Source of the DNA: Notospermus geniculatus | Lineage: Eukaryota; Nemertea; Pilidiophora; Heteronemertea; Lineidae | Assembly (NCBI GenBank): GCA_002633025.1 | Contig: NMRB01001057.1 | Location: 118,254 to 182,253 of the forward strand | Length of the DNA stretch: 64,000 nucleotides | Direction: 5' to 3' | Shown here: piece by piece, positions 30,448 through 42,105 of the stretch | Layout: the number at the start of each line of letters is the position of its first letter | Position numbering within the stretch: position 1 is the first letter of the stretch | Position numbers and translations under genes: made by a program | The notes under the pieces: generated by a model | What the model was told of the DNA's origin: nothing | The model's database searches: none | The model's input: only the letters and a program-made list of their open reading frames with translations

Positions 30448-31220
30448 GAAATTGGCGTTGCCAATACAAACAAGGAAACACTGAAGGACTGGGTACATTC
30501 GCAGATGTTACACCAGGCGTACTGGCGCCTCTGTACCACTAAATCATCATTAAAGTTACGGTGTAATCAATTTCATCATCATAACCATCAAAGCTGCCAC
30601 AAACAGATGAGAACCAGCATCACCAATGGATGAACGAAACTTAACGAAACGGATTCAAATTTGATGCATTCTGCATTAAAATTTTAACGGCATCACTGCA
30701 GAGCTTTGGAGTAAGTTTGACAAAATGAATTACATTAAAATTGAATTAAAGCAGAAACGGTAAAGAATTGTGACTGTTTAGATTAACTACAGATGTATCC
30801 TTTTTCTCAGTCATGTCAATTTCAACTGACGTGCATTTTGTGCATTCCCTTTGAAATATCAGTACTACAGAGTTCGTCATTCTTTTGTTGAAATAGAAAT
30901 GCTACATGATGTCTGATTGATGCTGACGGTTTATGGTCCCGAAGCCGTGAAATTGAAAGCCGACATTTTGGTGATTTTTTGACATTGAACTTTTGCTATC
31001 AAATGATGAATGAATGAACGTACGGTATCTTCGACTTCACTTGCTTTAGATTTCGAGTGGGTGGTTGAACTGATGTGAAAATTGATGTTCTGATGTCGAG
31101 AATTAAACACAAGAGTCGTTTTAATCCGATTCAAGAAAGGAAAAATCTTATCTACACTTATAGAAACTACTGGGAACAACGTTTACGAGAATTTGACATT
31201 TGGCCTTCTTTGTATCAGAT
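30448..31220. other. Intergenic, nothing recognised
   Basis: No SINE, foldback or credible exon. The 106-residue plus frame at 31075-31395 runs into the next SINE and is rejected. Confidence 0.3.
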
Positions 31221-31480
31221 TTTTCCGTCAGCCGAAGCCATAGCATTGGCTCTGGTTAAGTACGGAGGAGGCCATCTCACAACGCCCTCATGTTCCTCAC
31301 TTGGATGGGGTCTTTTACTTGCACTTGCAAAAGTACAAGGTACAGGGCACCACGGCTCACTGTCCCATGCTACGAACATGAAGAGCCAGGGATGATATCC
31401 TGGCCGGGGCTGGATTCGAACCCAGCAGGACCTGCCGCCTGCTTAGCGGACGTGATAACCACTCGGCCATCATGGCTTTC
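31221..31480 (-). mobile_element. Full-length tRNA-derived SINE
   Basis: On the minus strand the head starts near 31480 with atgatggccgagtggttatc (A-box region), then B box ggttcgaatcc near 31411-31425, followed by the tail down to 31221. The order head, body, tail matches 32471-32697 in the opposite orientation. Confidence 0.75.
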
Positions 31481-32470
31481 TTTTTGTTAGATTTTCCATC
31501 AACGCCGAGGCCGTGGAAAGCAGGGGTTGTTCATCCTGTACGGCCCAGGCTTAGTCGGTGGTAACAGCTGACTGTGAGTGCAAAGCAACAGAATTTCACG
31601 GGCAGCAGAAAAAGACGCTACACCGGGTATCGTTACGTCAATCGCTTGTTCATGTAGGTGCAGCTTAAAGCCCGACAGTATGCATTATGTGACTGTTTCT
31701 CCCTCCCCACCTTGATAAGACTGGTCTCCTGTCCAACCTATATATAGCCAGTGGTAACAGCGAGTGTGGACTGATACCATGTCGAAACAAAAATGGCCGC
31801 CATACGTTCATCACTTGAGAAGTTCAACGAGCTGTTATAGCGTGACTAAACCTTCATCAGGTAAGGTAACATGCTTCAACTCATTCTTTTATGTGTAGCA
31901 ACACTTCCAATACCTATTGGTAACTTAGATCATTCAAATAGATAGATTTGAACAGTCTTATCGAGCATGAATCGAGCATTGCTTAAAGGTCAAAGGTTAC
32001 GTCGGCCGTCGCGAGATACAAAACCTATTAATGCATACTTATGGGCCTAGAACGACAAACTACTGAATTCGGACGTCCTCGCTATCTAAAATACCCCATT
32101 CTGGCAGGAAAAATACAACTTAAAATTCGAAAGTAAACAGCCAGGTATGCCCTATATCTAAAATCCAGGAAGTGAATGAAGAAAAGAATACGGACGTATC
32201 ACCCGTACTGTACCGGCATCGAATATTTGCGGTTAACAACGTTAAACCACATAGATAAGAAAGGTGAACTTTGACAACAGGAAATACATTTAATATTACC
32301 AATCAGTAGGTAATTGTCTTTCGCGAGATTTCCGGCCACCTGCAGTGCAAGGGGTAGAGATTGAAATCTGAGATGGCCACTATGCTCACACTATTTCGCG
32401 TTGGCGTCCGGTGTAATCTTTTTAGTGCTTCTCATATCTCAATGTTTCCATACAAGATACAGTTTATAGC
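31481..32470. other. Intergenic, nothing recognised
   Basis: Only a scrap of the repeat at 10680-10725 is visible near 31675-31715. Confidence 0.3.
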
Positions 32471-32697
32471 AAGGAGACTTGATAGTCTAGTGGTTATCAC
32501 CTCCGCCTACGCGGCAGGTGTCGGGTTAAAATCCCGGACCATATGGGATTATCATCTCTAGGTCTTCACATTGGACAGTGAGCCGTGGTACCTGTACCTT
32601 TACAAGGGCAAGTAAAAGACCCACGCAAGAGGAACATGAGTAGATTGAGATGGCCTTCCCCTACTTACCATGGCCAATAATGCTGTGGCAGCGGCCC
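32471..32697 (+). mobile_element. Full-length tRNA-derived SINE
   Basis: Head aaggagacttgatagtctag with A-box-like tagtctagtgg at 32483-32493 and a decayed B box ggttaaaatcc at 32524-32534. The body runs to gatggccttcccctactta and the tail ends near atggccaataatgctgtggc. Confidence 0.75.
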
Positions 32698-33771
32698 AAG
32701 TGGGAACATCTAATACAATACAGTGTGTATCAAAAAAAGGAAACCGAGATTAATTTGTTAATTTCTTGGACATGGCTAAACATTTTGGAAATTGGCAAGT
32801 ACCATTTATTACCTAATGATGTCCTCTTTCTTATGACACCAAGAAATCCAATTTACTGTCACAGATGACTGAGCACGAAGCACTTCAATCAACCATGTCA
32901 GAACTGGTCTTGCACCAGAGAGATGTTTCGGTAACGCGCCTTGGCTGGCAGAGCAGGGCTTTTGTTGGGCTTGCAAATTATGCAATCATCTGCATGTTAC
33001 ACATTTCACACTTCTTAAAAGTTGGTAATGTTGCTCATTTTCTCAGACCAGCAAAATGCAGCTTACAACTGACCAGCCTGTGTTTGTGGTAACAAAGTGG
33101 TTGAGGACTGGAAGCCTCCAGCATGTAGCAGATGCATGTGGACAGGAATAAGCCCCCAAATGTTAAATCATTCAATAAAAATTTTGTTAAGGACACACTG
33201 GTCTTTTTTCTTTTTTGGTATGAAAATTGTCGGAGTTAGGCTGGTGTGAATCTGGTCCAGAGCTGCTGGTTTCGGATGCTTGCGATTGGACTCAGACGTA
33301 CAGGAGGACAGAGCAACTCCTGAACTTTAAGTTGCAGCGTCGCCCAGGCAGGTCTGTGGAAATCTGTGGTATGAATCGCACTACAGTTTTTGCCTCCGAG
33401 GCATTGACTTGTGCCCACCTTTCCGAACGATAAACCTAAAAACAAAGGAATCTTGTACGACTTCGTCTGGTTCCACGAACAAACAAAGAACATTTTTTTG
33501 ATTTTGTCTGAAGTCTCACAAATTTTCATCAGAAAAATGTCGTTATTACATTCTCAACATCAGAAGATGATCAAAAAATCAATCTTTGGTCTTCCTTTTC
33601 CGCGGCATTTACGGAAAATTGAACAATCCTATACGTCCCAAAGCGGCGAAATTGGAATTTGTCTAAATTAATTTCTATTCTTTTATCCCCGGGGCTTCTT
33701 ACTGTAAACAGCCGTTGAATCAACACAGTTGGTGGAATGATTGAAATTTCAAGGTAGTGGCTTCGAGAAAG
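32698..33771. other. Intergenic, no supported gene
   Basis: Frames at 32650-33092 and 33227-33671 lack domains or splice context. No repeat relation inside the window was seen. Confidence 0.25.
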
Positions 33772-34401
33772 GACATGGTGCTCCTAAACACAGGTGGCTG
33801 GATGCGTAAAAAGTCTTTAGCCTTGAAGGAGCTGCGCGTCCAAGTTGTAAACACGATATTCACTAGTCTCGGTCACCCAGCCGAATCTGAGGATCGAACG
33901 TTTGTGTCGCAGTACCTGCGGAACGAAACGGTTGGCTGCGCGAGACTAGATATTCACTTCAGTATATATCACCGATAATAGGTGGCAGCACAGCGTGGAT
34001 AGAGAACCAGTGAGTGGTTGAGTGAGTTGCATTGGACCGGGCACCAGTCTAACGATCACGGGCGCTACTGGTGCTGCCACCTTCACGAAGGAATAAAACT
34101 AGTTTGCCGACCACTGTTTGTAAACAAACTGGTTTGTTTACAACTTGGACGTCGAACTCCTTTAAAGTCATACATTCATAGAGCTACCCTAGCCGTCGAT
34201 TCGTCCTTTTGTTCGAACATGAGTTAAGCAAAAAAAGTCACGTGAATGTGGCATGTTTCCATGTGAAATAATCTGATTGATGATCGACTCTGACCAGCTC
34301 AAGCTACTCAAGCACAAGGTACAAGGCACCACAACTCACTGTCCCATGCGACGGACTGAAGAGCAAGGTTGTCCCACCAACTACAGGGTGTTCCAAAAAA
34401 A
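33772..34401. repeat. Direct repeat P, copy 1 (without MITE)
   Basis: Begins gacatggtgctcctaaacac and runs through gttcgaacatgagttaagca to ctacagggtgttccaaaaaa just before the single N at 34402. Copy 2 starts immediately after that N. The 73- and 80-residue frames repeat in both copies and are rejected. Confidence 0.85.
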
Positions 34402-34402
34402 N

Positions 34403-35402
34403 GACATGATGCGCTCCTAAACACAGGTGGCGGGATGCGTAAAAAGTCTTTAGCCTTGAAGGAGCTGCGCGTCCAAGTTGTAAACACGATATTCACTAGT
34501 CTCGGTCACCCAGCCGAATCTGAGGATCGAACGTTTGTGTCGCAGTACCTGCGGAACGAAACGGTTGGCTGCGCGAGACTAGATATTCACTTCAGTATAT
34601 ATCACCGATAATACAGGTGGCAGCACAGCGTGGATAGAGAACCAGTGAGTGGTTGAGTGAGTTGCATTGGACCGGGCACCAGTCTAACGATCACGGGCGC
34701 TACTGGTGCTGCCACCTTCACGAAGGAATAAAACTAGTTTGCCGACCACTGTTTGTAAACAAACTGGTTTATTTACAACTTGGACGTCGAACTCCTTTAA
34801 AGTCATGCATTCATAAGGCTACCCTAGCCGTCGATTCGTGCTTTTGTTCGAACATGAGTTAAAGCGAATGGCTCGCGGGGTTTGTTGTGGCGCCATGACA
34901 GTTGTTCATCGATATCAAGCACCATTTTGAGAAAAAGGCAAAAGAAGGATATTAGTTTAATGGGAAATGCATTAGACAGCCAAACTTCGGAGGCGTATTC
35001 TGCAAAATCTGCCGCTTCAAAATCAATGGGAACAGTACAGAATGTGCATCTTGACCTACTGAATTTGAAAACGTCATTAACCCATTTTAACAAATTTTTA
35101 ATGGAACCTCGTCCCCAGTGTTTACATTCGCATATTTGCACAGGTGTTGCATATGGCTGGAGCACGGCTTTGCCTGGAGGCTAGATTCACTCTCTATGGA
35201 AGGTACCACCAAAAATGTAAACAAACCCCGCGAGCCATTCGCTTTAAGCAAAAAAGTCACGTGAATGTGGTATGTTTCCATGTGAAATAATCTGATTGGT
35301 GACGGCTGTGACCAGCTCAAGCTACTCAAGCACAAGGTACAAGGCACCACAACTCACTGTCCCATGCGACGGACTGAAGAGCAAGGTTGTTCCCACCAAC
35401 TA
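34403..35402. repeat. Direct repeat P, copy 2 (with MITE)
   Basis: Same order as copy 1 but with the 381-bp MITE at 34863-35243 inserted after gaacatgagttaa. Outside the insert the copies differ by scattered single bases. It continues directly into the mariner-like element at 35403. Confidence 0.85.
34863..35243. mobile_element. TTAA-flanked MITE (piggyBac-like), copy 2
   Basis: Ends agcgaatggctcgcggggtt and ccccgcgagccattcgct with TTAA at 34859-34862 and 35244-35247. Copy 1 of repeat P shows the unoccupied single TTAA. A TTAA target is the hallmark of the piggyBac superfamily. Confidence 0.9.
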
Positions 35403-35975
35403 CAGGGTGTTTCAAAAAAAAGTTGTCATCTCTAAAATATCTCCTAGAACCTAAACCCATGAATATTTTTCGGCTCAGAATTTGTAAGCTGCTAGGTGTA
35501 GACATACTCATAATGTTTATGTAATGTTTGTATGATGGTGTCTTGTTATGAAGGAACAGTGACACCAAAAGTAAAAGGGTCCGAATTGCAGGTGTCAGAG
35601 CTTTCCAGGAAATTCCACAAGATATGGTGATCCGTTTAGTCACCAGAATGCGAAGAAGAGATGAAATTTCTGTTAGAAACAATGGTGGCCATGTGGAAGG
35701 TAGATTCCAGTAACCCTGGCTAATTCTGTATGCAACAAATGATAAATAAACTTTTCATTGCTTTCTGATAGATAAATCTCTGAGATTTTTGCATTTTCCA
35801 CCTGCTCAGTCCGAGGCCTCTTATTCATCCACGCCTGAAGCGGTCAGAGCCAAAATTTCTTCAGCACCTCCATACATCCAGACCTATCTACATACCAAAT
35901 CTGAGCCAAAAATATTCATGGGTTTGGGTTCTAGGAGATATTTTAGAGATGACAACTTTTTTTTGAAACACCCTG
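35403..35975. mobile_element. Mariner/Tc1-like element, 573 bp
   Basis: TA lies at 35401-35402 and 35976-35977. Ends are cagggtgtttcaaaaaaaag and the near complement ctttttttttgaaacaccctg; complementarity extends about 75 bases per arm. It contains a short transposase tail. Confidence 0.85.
35552..35713 (+). pseudogene. Transposase C-terminal remnant inside the mariner-like element
   Basis: A 53-codon frame without an ATG ends in TAA at 35711-35713. It reads VRAFQEIPQDMVIRLVTRM, then RRRDEISVRNNGGHVEGRFQ. The NNGGHVE-type ending after an arginine-rich stretch is typical of mariner-type transposase C-termini. The catalytic domain is absent. Confidence 0.5.
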
Positions 35976-36879
35976 TAGACTTGCATTCATTGACAAGCAT
36001 TGCTGACTCGCATCGAGTATTCTTTTGCATGGTTTCAGAGCTTGCTTCCCCGGTTCTGCCTACCGGGCACAACCAAAGGTCTACGGAAATCAGAACTAAC
36101 CACCAGACACATTGAAACCGTGGGGAAACCCTGGAGGCCAACTCGCGGAAATTCACGCTGTTTCACGTGAATGGCAAACGTGGTTATTTCACACAGGTGA
36201 AAGGTATAAAAATTGTTTTGCAGCAAACTAGCAAATCGCCACATAAAAATATCGATAGTTTAGTAAACAAAGCTTAATGATGTTTAGTAAACGCTCCTGG
36301 GGGAGGAACCCCGGGGGAGGATCAGATTGAGATACTACTGTGTTTTATGGTCAATTTCCCGGATGCAATTGGTGTAGATTTCAGTACAATTTTACCCTCC
36401 AATCACCTTGCACAACACGTGGTAATGCCAGTATTCTATACAACAGAAGTACCAAAGAAATCCTGCCACGGTATTGGCAAGTCTGTGGGGTGTAATGGGA
36501 GAAGGACGAAAAGTCAGCGGGACTACGGTTGATGCAAACACTAGTTCCAGAAAGAGCTACATTCCAGCAAACATTGTACTTGCTGGTAGAGCTCTTACTT
36601 CAGTTGACATAATCCGACCGATCGCAAACTGAAACAGTACCTTCTATACGTTGATGTACACTTCTTATTTCCAGATAGAGCTATTACATATACACCAAAA
36701 TCACAGCACTGGGATCTATCACAACACTTTCCCATCTGCTTCAGTGTTAGGACTTCGATTCCAAGGTATCAAACCTGCTGTGTGGTCAGCAATGTCGAAC
36801 ATCAGTAACATGAGAAGCTGGACCCTGGCAGTTAGATCATGTCCCACTGATTGTATTGCAGTTTGTGTATTGTAATGTA
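35976..36879. other. Intergenic with an inverted foldback-repeat fragment
   Basis: 36755-36850 is an inverted fragment of the repeat at 41880-42105 (gacttcgattccaaggtatc, tgtggtcagcaatgtcga). Otherwise nothing is recognised. Confidence 0.4.
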
Positions 36880-37133
36880 TTTTTCCATCAGGGCCGAAGC
36901 CAAAGCATTATTGGCCCTGATAAGTATGGAAGAGGCCAAAGCTCCTCATGTTCCTCACTTGGATTGGGTCGTTTTCGCGCCCTAACAAAGTCACAAGGCA
37001 CAAGGCACCATGGCTTACTGTCTCATACGACAGAGGTAAAGAGCCAGGGATGACTCTTCTCATACGGGACTCGAACCTGGAACTGGCCCAGATGCTAAGC
37101 GGACCTGAGAACCACTATGCTATCAAGGCTCCT
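36880..37133 (-). mobile_element. Full-length tRNA-derived SINE
   Basis: On the minus strand the head aggagccttgatagcatagt has the A-box region and ggttcgagtcc a perfect B box; the tail ends at tttttccatcagggcc near 36880. Confidence 0.75.
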
Positions 37134-37756
37134 CAGGGAGGGGGTCAACCAGGGAGTGTCCCTTTGTTAAGTGATATGACGTCTTTTGCCAAAGTCTGTA
37201 AGATACAGTAAACAACTTCACTCCTGTTTTACAAAACATTTAAATCAACTACGGACGATGACGCAGTCAATGACATTTTTCTCTTTGATTGACAGGTTAT
37301 GTATAATCACACTAATTGGATAATTAGCGTAGAGGCATGTTATTGACAATCTCCGAAGGCCAGTGCCACACTAATTGCATTACCAGCAAGTAATTTAAGA
37401 AAGAGCCAACGCTCCATTTAAAGTATTAACCAGATGAGTTACTTCAGTCGCTATTTCTTGTCTTATTTTGATCATATTATTCTCTAAGCAAACGTGTCTG
37501 TCCATATTAATGTTTAATAAACACAATAAATTAAGATTAAAGCATGGTATAGTACCATAAATTCAATTATGAAATGAATATTGGAGATAGCTAATATACT
37601 AGACTTCATAAACAACGTCATAATAATAGAAGGACGGGTTATTGAGTTGGGATCACTGTTGGACATGACGATGTTTCATATCCAAAGTGATGCGCCAAAC
37701 TGTGGGCGTTCATGCCTGTAAGTAATGGGGAAGACGTAAATAATATTGAATTTCTT
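37134..37756. other. Intergenic, nothing recognised
   Basis: AT-rich sequence with no exon or repeat signal by eye. Confidence 0.3.
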
Positions 37757-37850
37757 TTTGTACAGGGCCGAAGCCATAGCATTATTGGCCCTGTAAGTAT
37801 GGAAGAGGCCATCTCAAGCTACTCATGTTCCTCACTTGGATGGGGTCTTC
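37757..37850 (-). mobile_element. SINE tail fragment
   Basis: acagggccgaagccatagca through cacttggatggggtctt, no head. Confidence 0.65.
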
Positions 37851-38261
37851 AACGGAATGTCATCAACTATACAAATACATCAGCCTGTCAAAACAACCTA
37901 AGTCTGACTTTGGCTGGTTCGCCCTGTCCAACAACCTAAAGTCTGACTTAAACGACAACGCAAAAGTCAATTTGATCGATTTTTTACGGGCATGAATCGG
38001 ATAAAATCCGTGTGCCAATGATCGACGCTTTAGGCTTTTTTTCAGTGCAGCTCTTCAACTGGTGTTTCACATTTTTGAGGAAATCAGACATCTTAGCGAG
38101 GGAACGCGGAAACGTCGGGCCTGTGTATTCAACTGCACCGTATAACCTCTATAGTGTATATGGTTGAGAACCACCGGTAAACCACAGGCATAAATTCTGG
38201 ATCTATACTATATGCACTCATTGAACCTTTGCTCTTCGTAGAGAAATCAACACACGTTGTC

Positions 38262-39593
38262 GAATAATGTTTTGAACGTTGTGTTGAGGTTCTAACCTCT
38301 ATGCAGTTATTGTTACTGAAGTATTCCAGCATCATTAGCCAATGGTTGCAACAATTTAGGCCTGTCTACGTATCTAATTCACTGAAACACAGAAATTTGA
38401 GAATCTGAAATGGTGGTGAATTATGCGGGCCGCAAAATTATTTCTATTACATTTTACCATAAAGGAATCAAGCACAAAGGTTCAACTTACAAATTTAGCA
38501 TTTTATAAATGTGGACAGTATCCCTTTAAACCTCAACAGATTTGTATTCTGACTCTTCCATATGATAGGCAAGACGCTTCTGCATGTTTAATGTAAATTT
38601 TGTTGAATTCAGACTAGTTGACCACATGATACAAAAGAAATGAATTAATGAAAACCCCACGAACGATGAGAGCGTAGGGTCATCTGTGTACATTTGAATA
38701 GGCAAATTTGCACATGGAACACTATTAATAATTGTGCTGAAAATAGCTCTGTTACACTCAGAAATGGAATTCAAGGCATTAAGTTGACAGATTCATACCC
38801 CACTACCATAAAAACGTTGAAGCTCGTGCCTATTACGTAAAGCCAAAATTCAGGCAGTGAGAGACATCTGGTGGCAACACATGAAGTGTATCCCTCAGTT
38901 ACTTCATCGTTCGCAGTTAAACCTTTATGTTTGATTCCTTTATGATTTTACTGAATGGACCAGTTTCCCTTTTCGACTATACAAAAAATAAAAATGCACA
39001 ATGGTTACGTGTACATTTTATCTTAACGAACATTACTTTTCATTTGACACAGCAATATTTTTTCAAATTCCTCAGGCATTGCCAGACAGACAGTTACTTC
39101 CTACGTAGGCAGGAGTACAATTAGATCAACCACAAAAATCTTTGGACAGTGGATATTCATGTCATTGGGTCAAGTTTAGTCACCAAGGTCAAATAACACG
39201 CGTCTAGTCACGCCGGCACCTCAGAACGTCGGCAGACATACATACACGTACTCGTGAGCAATATGTACAGCTGCTGTCGTATTGGTATTCAAATATCTGC
39301 AACTTGATTCTCTCAATGGTAGTATCGTATTCATTTTGACCATGTCACGAACGATTTATGCGCATCTTGCGATGCGAACGCACAAAGCCTAGTATCAGAT
39401 GACGAATCGCATATAAGAACCAGTCACAAGAAGGTAACAATATCAGTGACGCCACTACATGACGCCAAACGTCGTCGGTTCAATGCCCTCTCCGAATGGA
39501 CGCAATTTATTTGTTCGCTCGAAAAAAGCAGTAAGAAATAAAAGTGGAAAATAAGGAGTAGGAAATTTTGGAATTTTGAGCGAATTTTTCAAT
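38262..39593. repeat. 1.33-kb direct repeat, copy 1
   Basis: Starts gaataatgttttgaacgttg and ends gcgaatttttcaat just before the single N at 39594. It contains a complete 490-bp MITE. A 65-residue frame (38927-39124) is identical in both copies but has no domain. Confidence 0.92.
38456..38946. mobile_element. 490-bp MITE with 3-bp target duplication
   Basis: Ends are accataaaggaatc and gattcctttatgat, flanked by TTT on both sides. The body carries agacatctggtggcaacaca and atgaagtgtatccctcagtt, diagnostic words that recur in all copies. Confidence 0.8.
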
Positions 39594-39594
39594 N

Positions 39595-40920
39595 GAATAA
39601 TGTTTTGAACGTTGTGTTGAGGTTCTAACCTCTATGCAGTTATTGTTACTAAAGTATTCCAGCATCATTAGCCAATGGTTGCAAAAATTTAGGCCTGTCT
39701 ACGTATCTAATTCACTGAAACACAGAAATTTGAGAATCTGAAACGGTGGTGAATTATGTGGGCCGCAAAATTATTTCTATTACATTTTACAATAAAGGAA
39801 TCAAGCACAAAGGTTCAACTTACAAATTTAGCATTTTATAAATGTGGACAGTATCCCTTTAAACCTCAACAGATTTGCATTCTGACTCTTCCATATGATA
39901 GCATGTTTAATTTAAATTTTGTTGAATTCAGACTAGTTGACCTTATGATACAAAAGGACTGAATTAATGAGAACCCCACGAACGATGAGAGCGCAGGGTC
40001 ATCTGTGTACATTTGAATAGGCTAACGTACATTTGCACAAGGAACACTATTAATAATTGTGCTGAAAATAGCTCTGTTATCCTCAGAAATGGAATTCAAG
40101 GCATTAAGTTGACAGATTCATATACCCCTCAACCATAAAAAAGTTGAAGCTCCTGCGTATTACGTAAAGCCAAAATTCAGGCAGTGAGAGACATCTGGTG
40201 GCAACACATGAAGTGTATCCCTCAGTTACTTCATCGTTCGCAGTTAAACCTTTATGTTTGATTCCTTTATGATTTTACTGAATGGACCAGTTTCCCTTTT
40301 CGACTATACAAAAAATAAAAATGCACAATGGTTACGTGTACATTTTATCTTAACGAACATTACTTTTCATTTGACACAGCAATATTTTTTCAAATTCCTC
40401 AGGCATTGCCAGACAGACAGTTACTTCCTACGTAGGCAGGAGTACAATTAGATCAACCACAAAAATCTTTGGACAGTGGATATTCATGTCATTGGGTCAA
40501 GTTTCGTCACCAAGGTCAAATAACACGCGTCTAGTCACTCCGGCACCTCAGAACGTCGGCAGACAGACATACACGTACTCGTGAGCAATATGTACAGCTG
40601 CTGTCGTAATGGTATTCAAATATCTGCAACTTGATTCTCTCAATGGTAGTATCGTATTCATTTTGACCATGTCACGAACGATTTATGCGCATCTTGCGAT
40701 GCAAACGCACAAAGCCTAGTATCAGATGACGAATCGCATATAAGAACCAGTCACAAGAAGGTAACAATATCAGTGACGCCACTACATGACGCCAAACGTC
40801 GTCGGTTCAATGCCCTCTCCGAATGGACGCAATTTATTTGTTCGCTCGAAAAAAGCAGTAAGAAATAAAAGTGGAAAATAAGGAGTAGGAAATTTTGGAA
40901 TTTTGAGCGAATTTTTCAAT
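39595..40920. repeat. 1.33-kb direct repeat, copy 2
   Basis: Begins with the same gaataatgttttgaacgttg directly after the N and runs to gcgaatttttcaat, where it continues into the rest of the AT-rich foldback element that copy 1 lacks. Confidence 0.92.
39789..40273. mobile_element. 490-bp MITE, copy within the second repeat
   Basis: The same element as 38456-38946, with ends acaataaaggaatc and gattcctttatgat, a small internal deletion (tcatatgatagcatg instead of the longer form) and single-base changes. Confidence 0.78.
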
Positions 40921-41105
40921 TTCTCGAATTGGGAGAAACAATTTTCCCATTTTGAGAAACTTTCTTTAAATTACATGTCATTTTGTCTGATTTTTCGGGC
41001 GATCATTTCTCAAAATGGAAAAAAATTCTCCCAATTTGAGAAATTGAAAAATTCGCGCAATATGCTGAATTTCCACTTCTTATTTTCCATTTTTGTTTCT
41101 TATTC
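40857..41105. mobile_element. AT-rich foldback element
   Basis: Arms agtaagaaataaaagtggaa and ttccatttttgtttcttatt, with inner gcgaatttttcaatttctcg pairing with gagaaattgaaaaattcgc. The 134-residue frame at 40903-41307 reads through it and is rejected. Confidence 0.75.
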
Positions 41106-41729
41106 CCTTCCCAAAGTCGATAAGTGCAGATTGACTGATGATCAGGTTCATTCACCTTCCTCTCCAATTGCAAAATACTGCCGTTCCCTCCCCGGTAGTT
41201 TACTTCCGGTTGTCCCACTGACACTGATTTTCTACCGGAAGTTGATTAATCTGACACGCGTGGATGACCAATTGATTAGACCGATAACAAACTCTTCCAT
41301 CCGGTGAGGAGGTCGACCAGGAACTTGTGCGTACGGATGATTCCAAGATACATGAGTTTTATAAAATTTAATGAGTACATGTCGGCCTTTACTTTTTTAG
41401 TGTGTATATATATAATTAGGCCTTGATTCACCAATGGGGAACCGGAGGAACTAACGTCACAACGTGGCGCTGTGAGCGGTGCGACCGAAGTTTCTTTTTT
41501 CTAACGTTATTTCCATTTATTTCTGACGTGAAATTCACCCTTTTGTTTCGGTCGCCTGGCATTAAAATTTACACCATCTTGTAGCACATGAAAACGTCTG
41601 CAATTTTGCTATGCTTTTTTCCTTAAAATCGCCTTTATCTCATTTTTCCTGTAGAAAATGTACAGCTCATTTTTTCATGACGCAACGTCAACACTTAAAA
41701 CGACGTCAATGACGTCGTTTCGGTCGCAC
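41106..41729. other. Unique spacer before the large duplication
   Basis: No gene or repeat is seen. It ends at cggtcgcac, where the large direct repeat begins. Confidence 0.35.
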
Positions 41730-41879
41730 TGCTCGCAGCGCCGACCTGTCGGGATTTCCGGCACGCGGGTTCCTCATTGTTACTCAACATGCGGAGTTGG
41801 GTGTCAGCAGCGCCACCAGTGTACAGAATTCAGTCATGCAGCGCTGGTCATGGAGTCGTGTTATGACTTGGCCAAACAT

Positions 41880-42105
41880 GTGCTTGTCCCTGCACCCGCC
41901 GAAATCGCAGCTGTGAGGTGACAGAAGTTTGGCATTGCCAGGGTCCAGCTTCTCCTGTTGGTGATGGTCGACATTGCTGACCACACATCAGGCCTTTGAT
42001 ATATTCGAATCGAAGTCCTGACGCTGACGCTTTTGATATGATAATATGAGCAGCAGATCCCAAAGTGGCCAAGCCAGGTCTCTGCGATTGTGGTGTTGAA
42101 TCGTC
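41880..42105. mobile_element. Foldback repeat, unoccupied site
   Basis: Same family as 21878-22503. It reads gctgacgcttttgatatgat without the 417-bp insert and so is the empty site for that element. Confidence 0.7.

Noticed and set aside
40903-41307. 134-residue plus frame
   Set aside because: Reads through the AT-rich foldback element at 40857-41105; low complexity (N, F, K rich).
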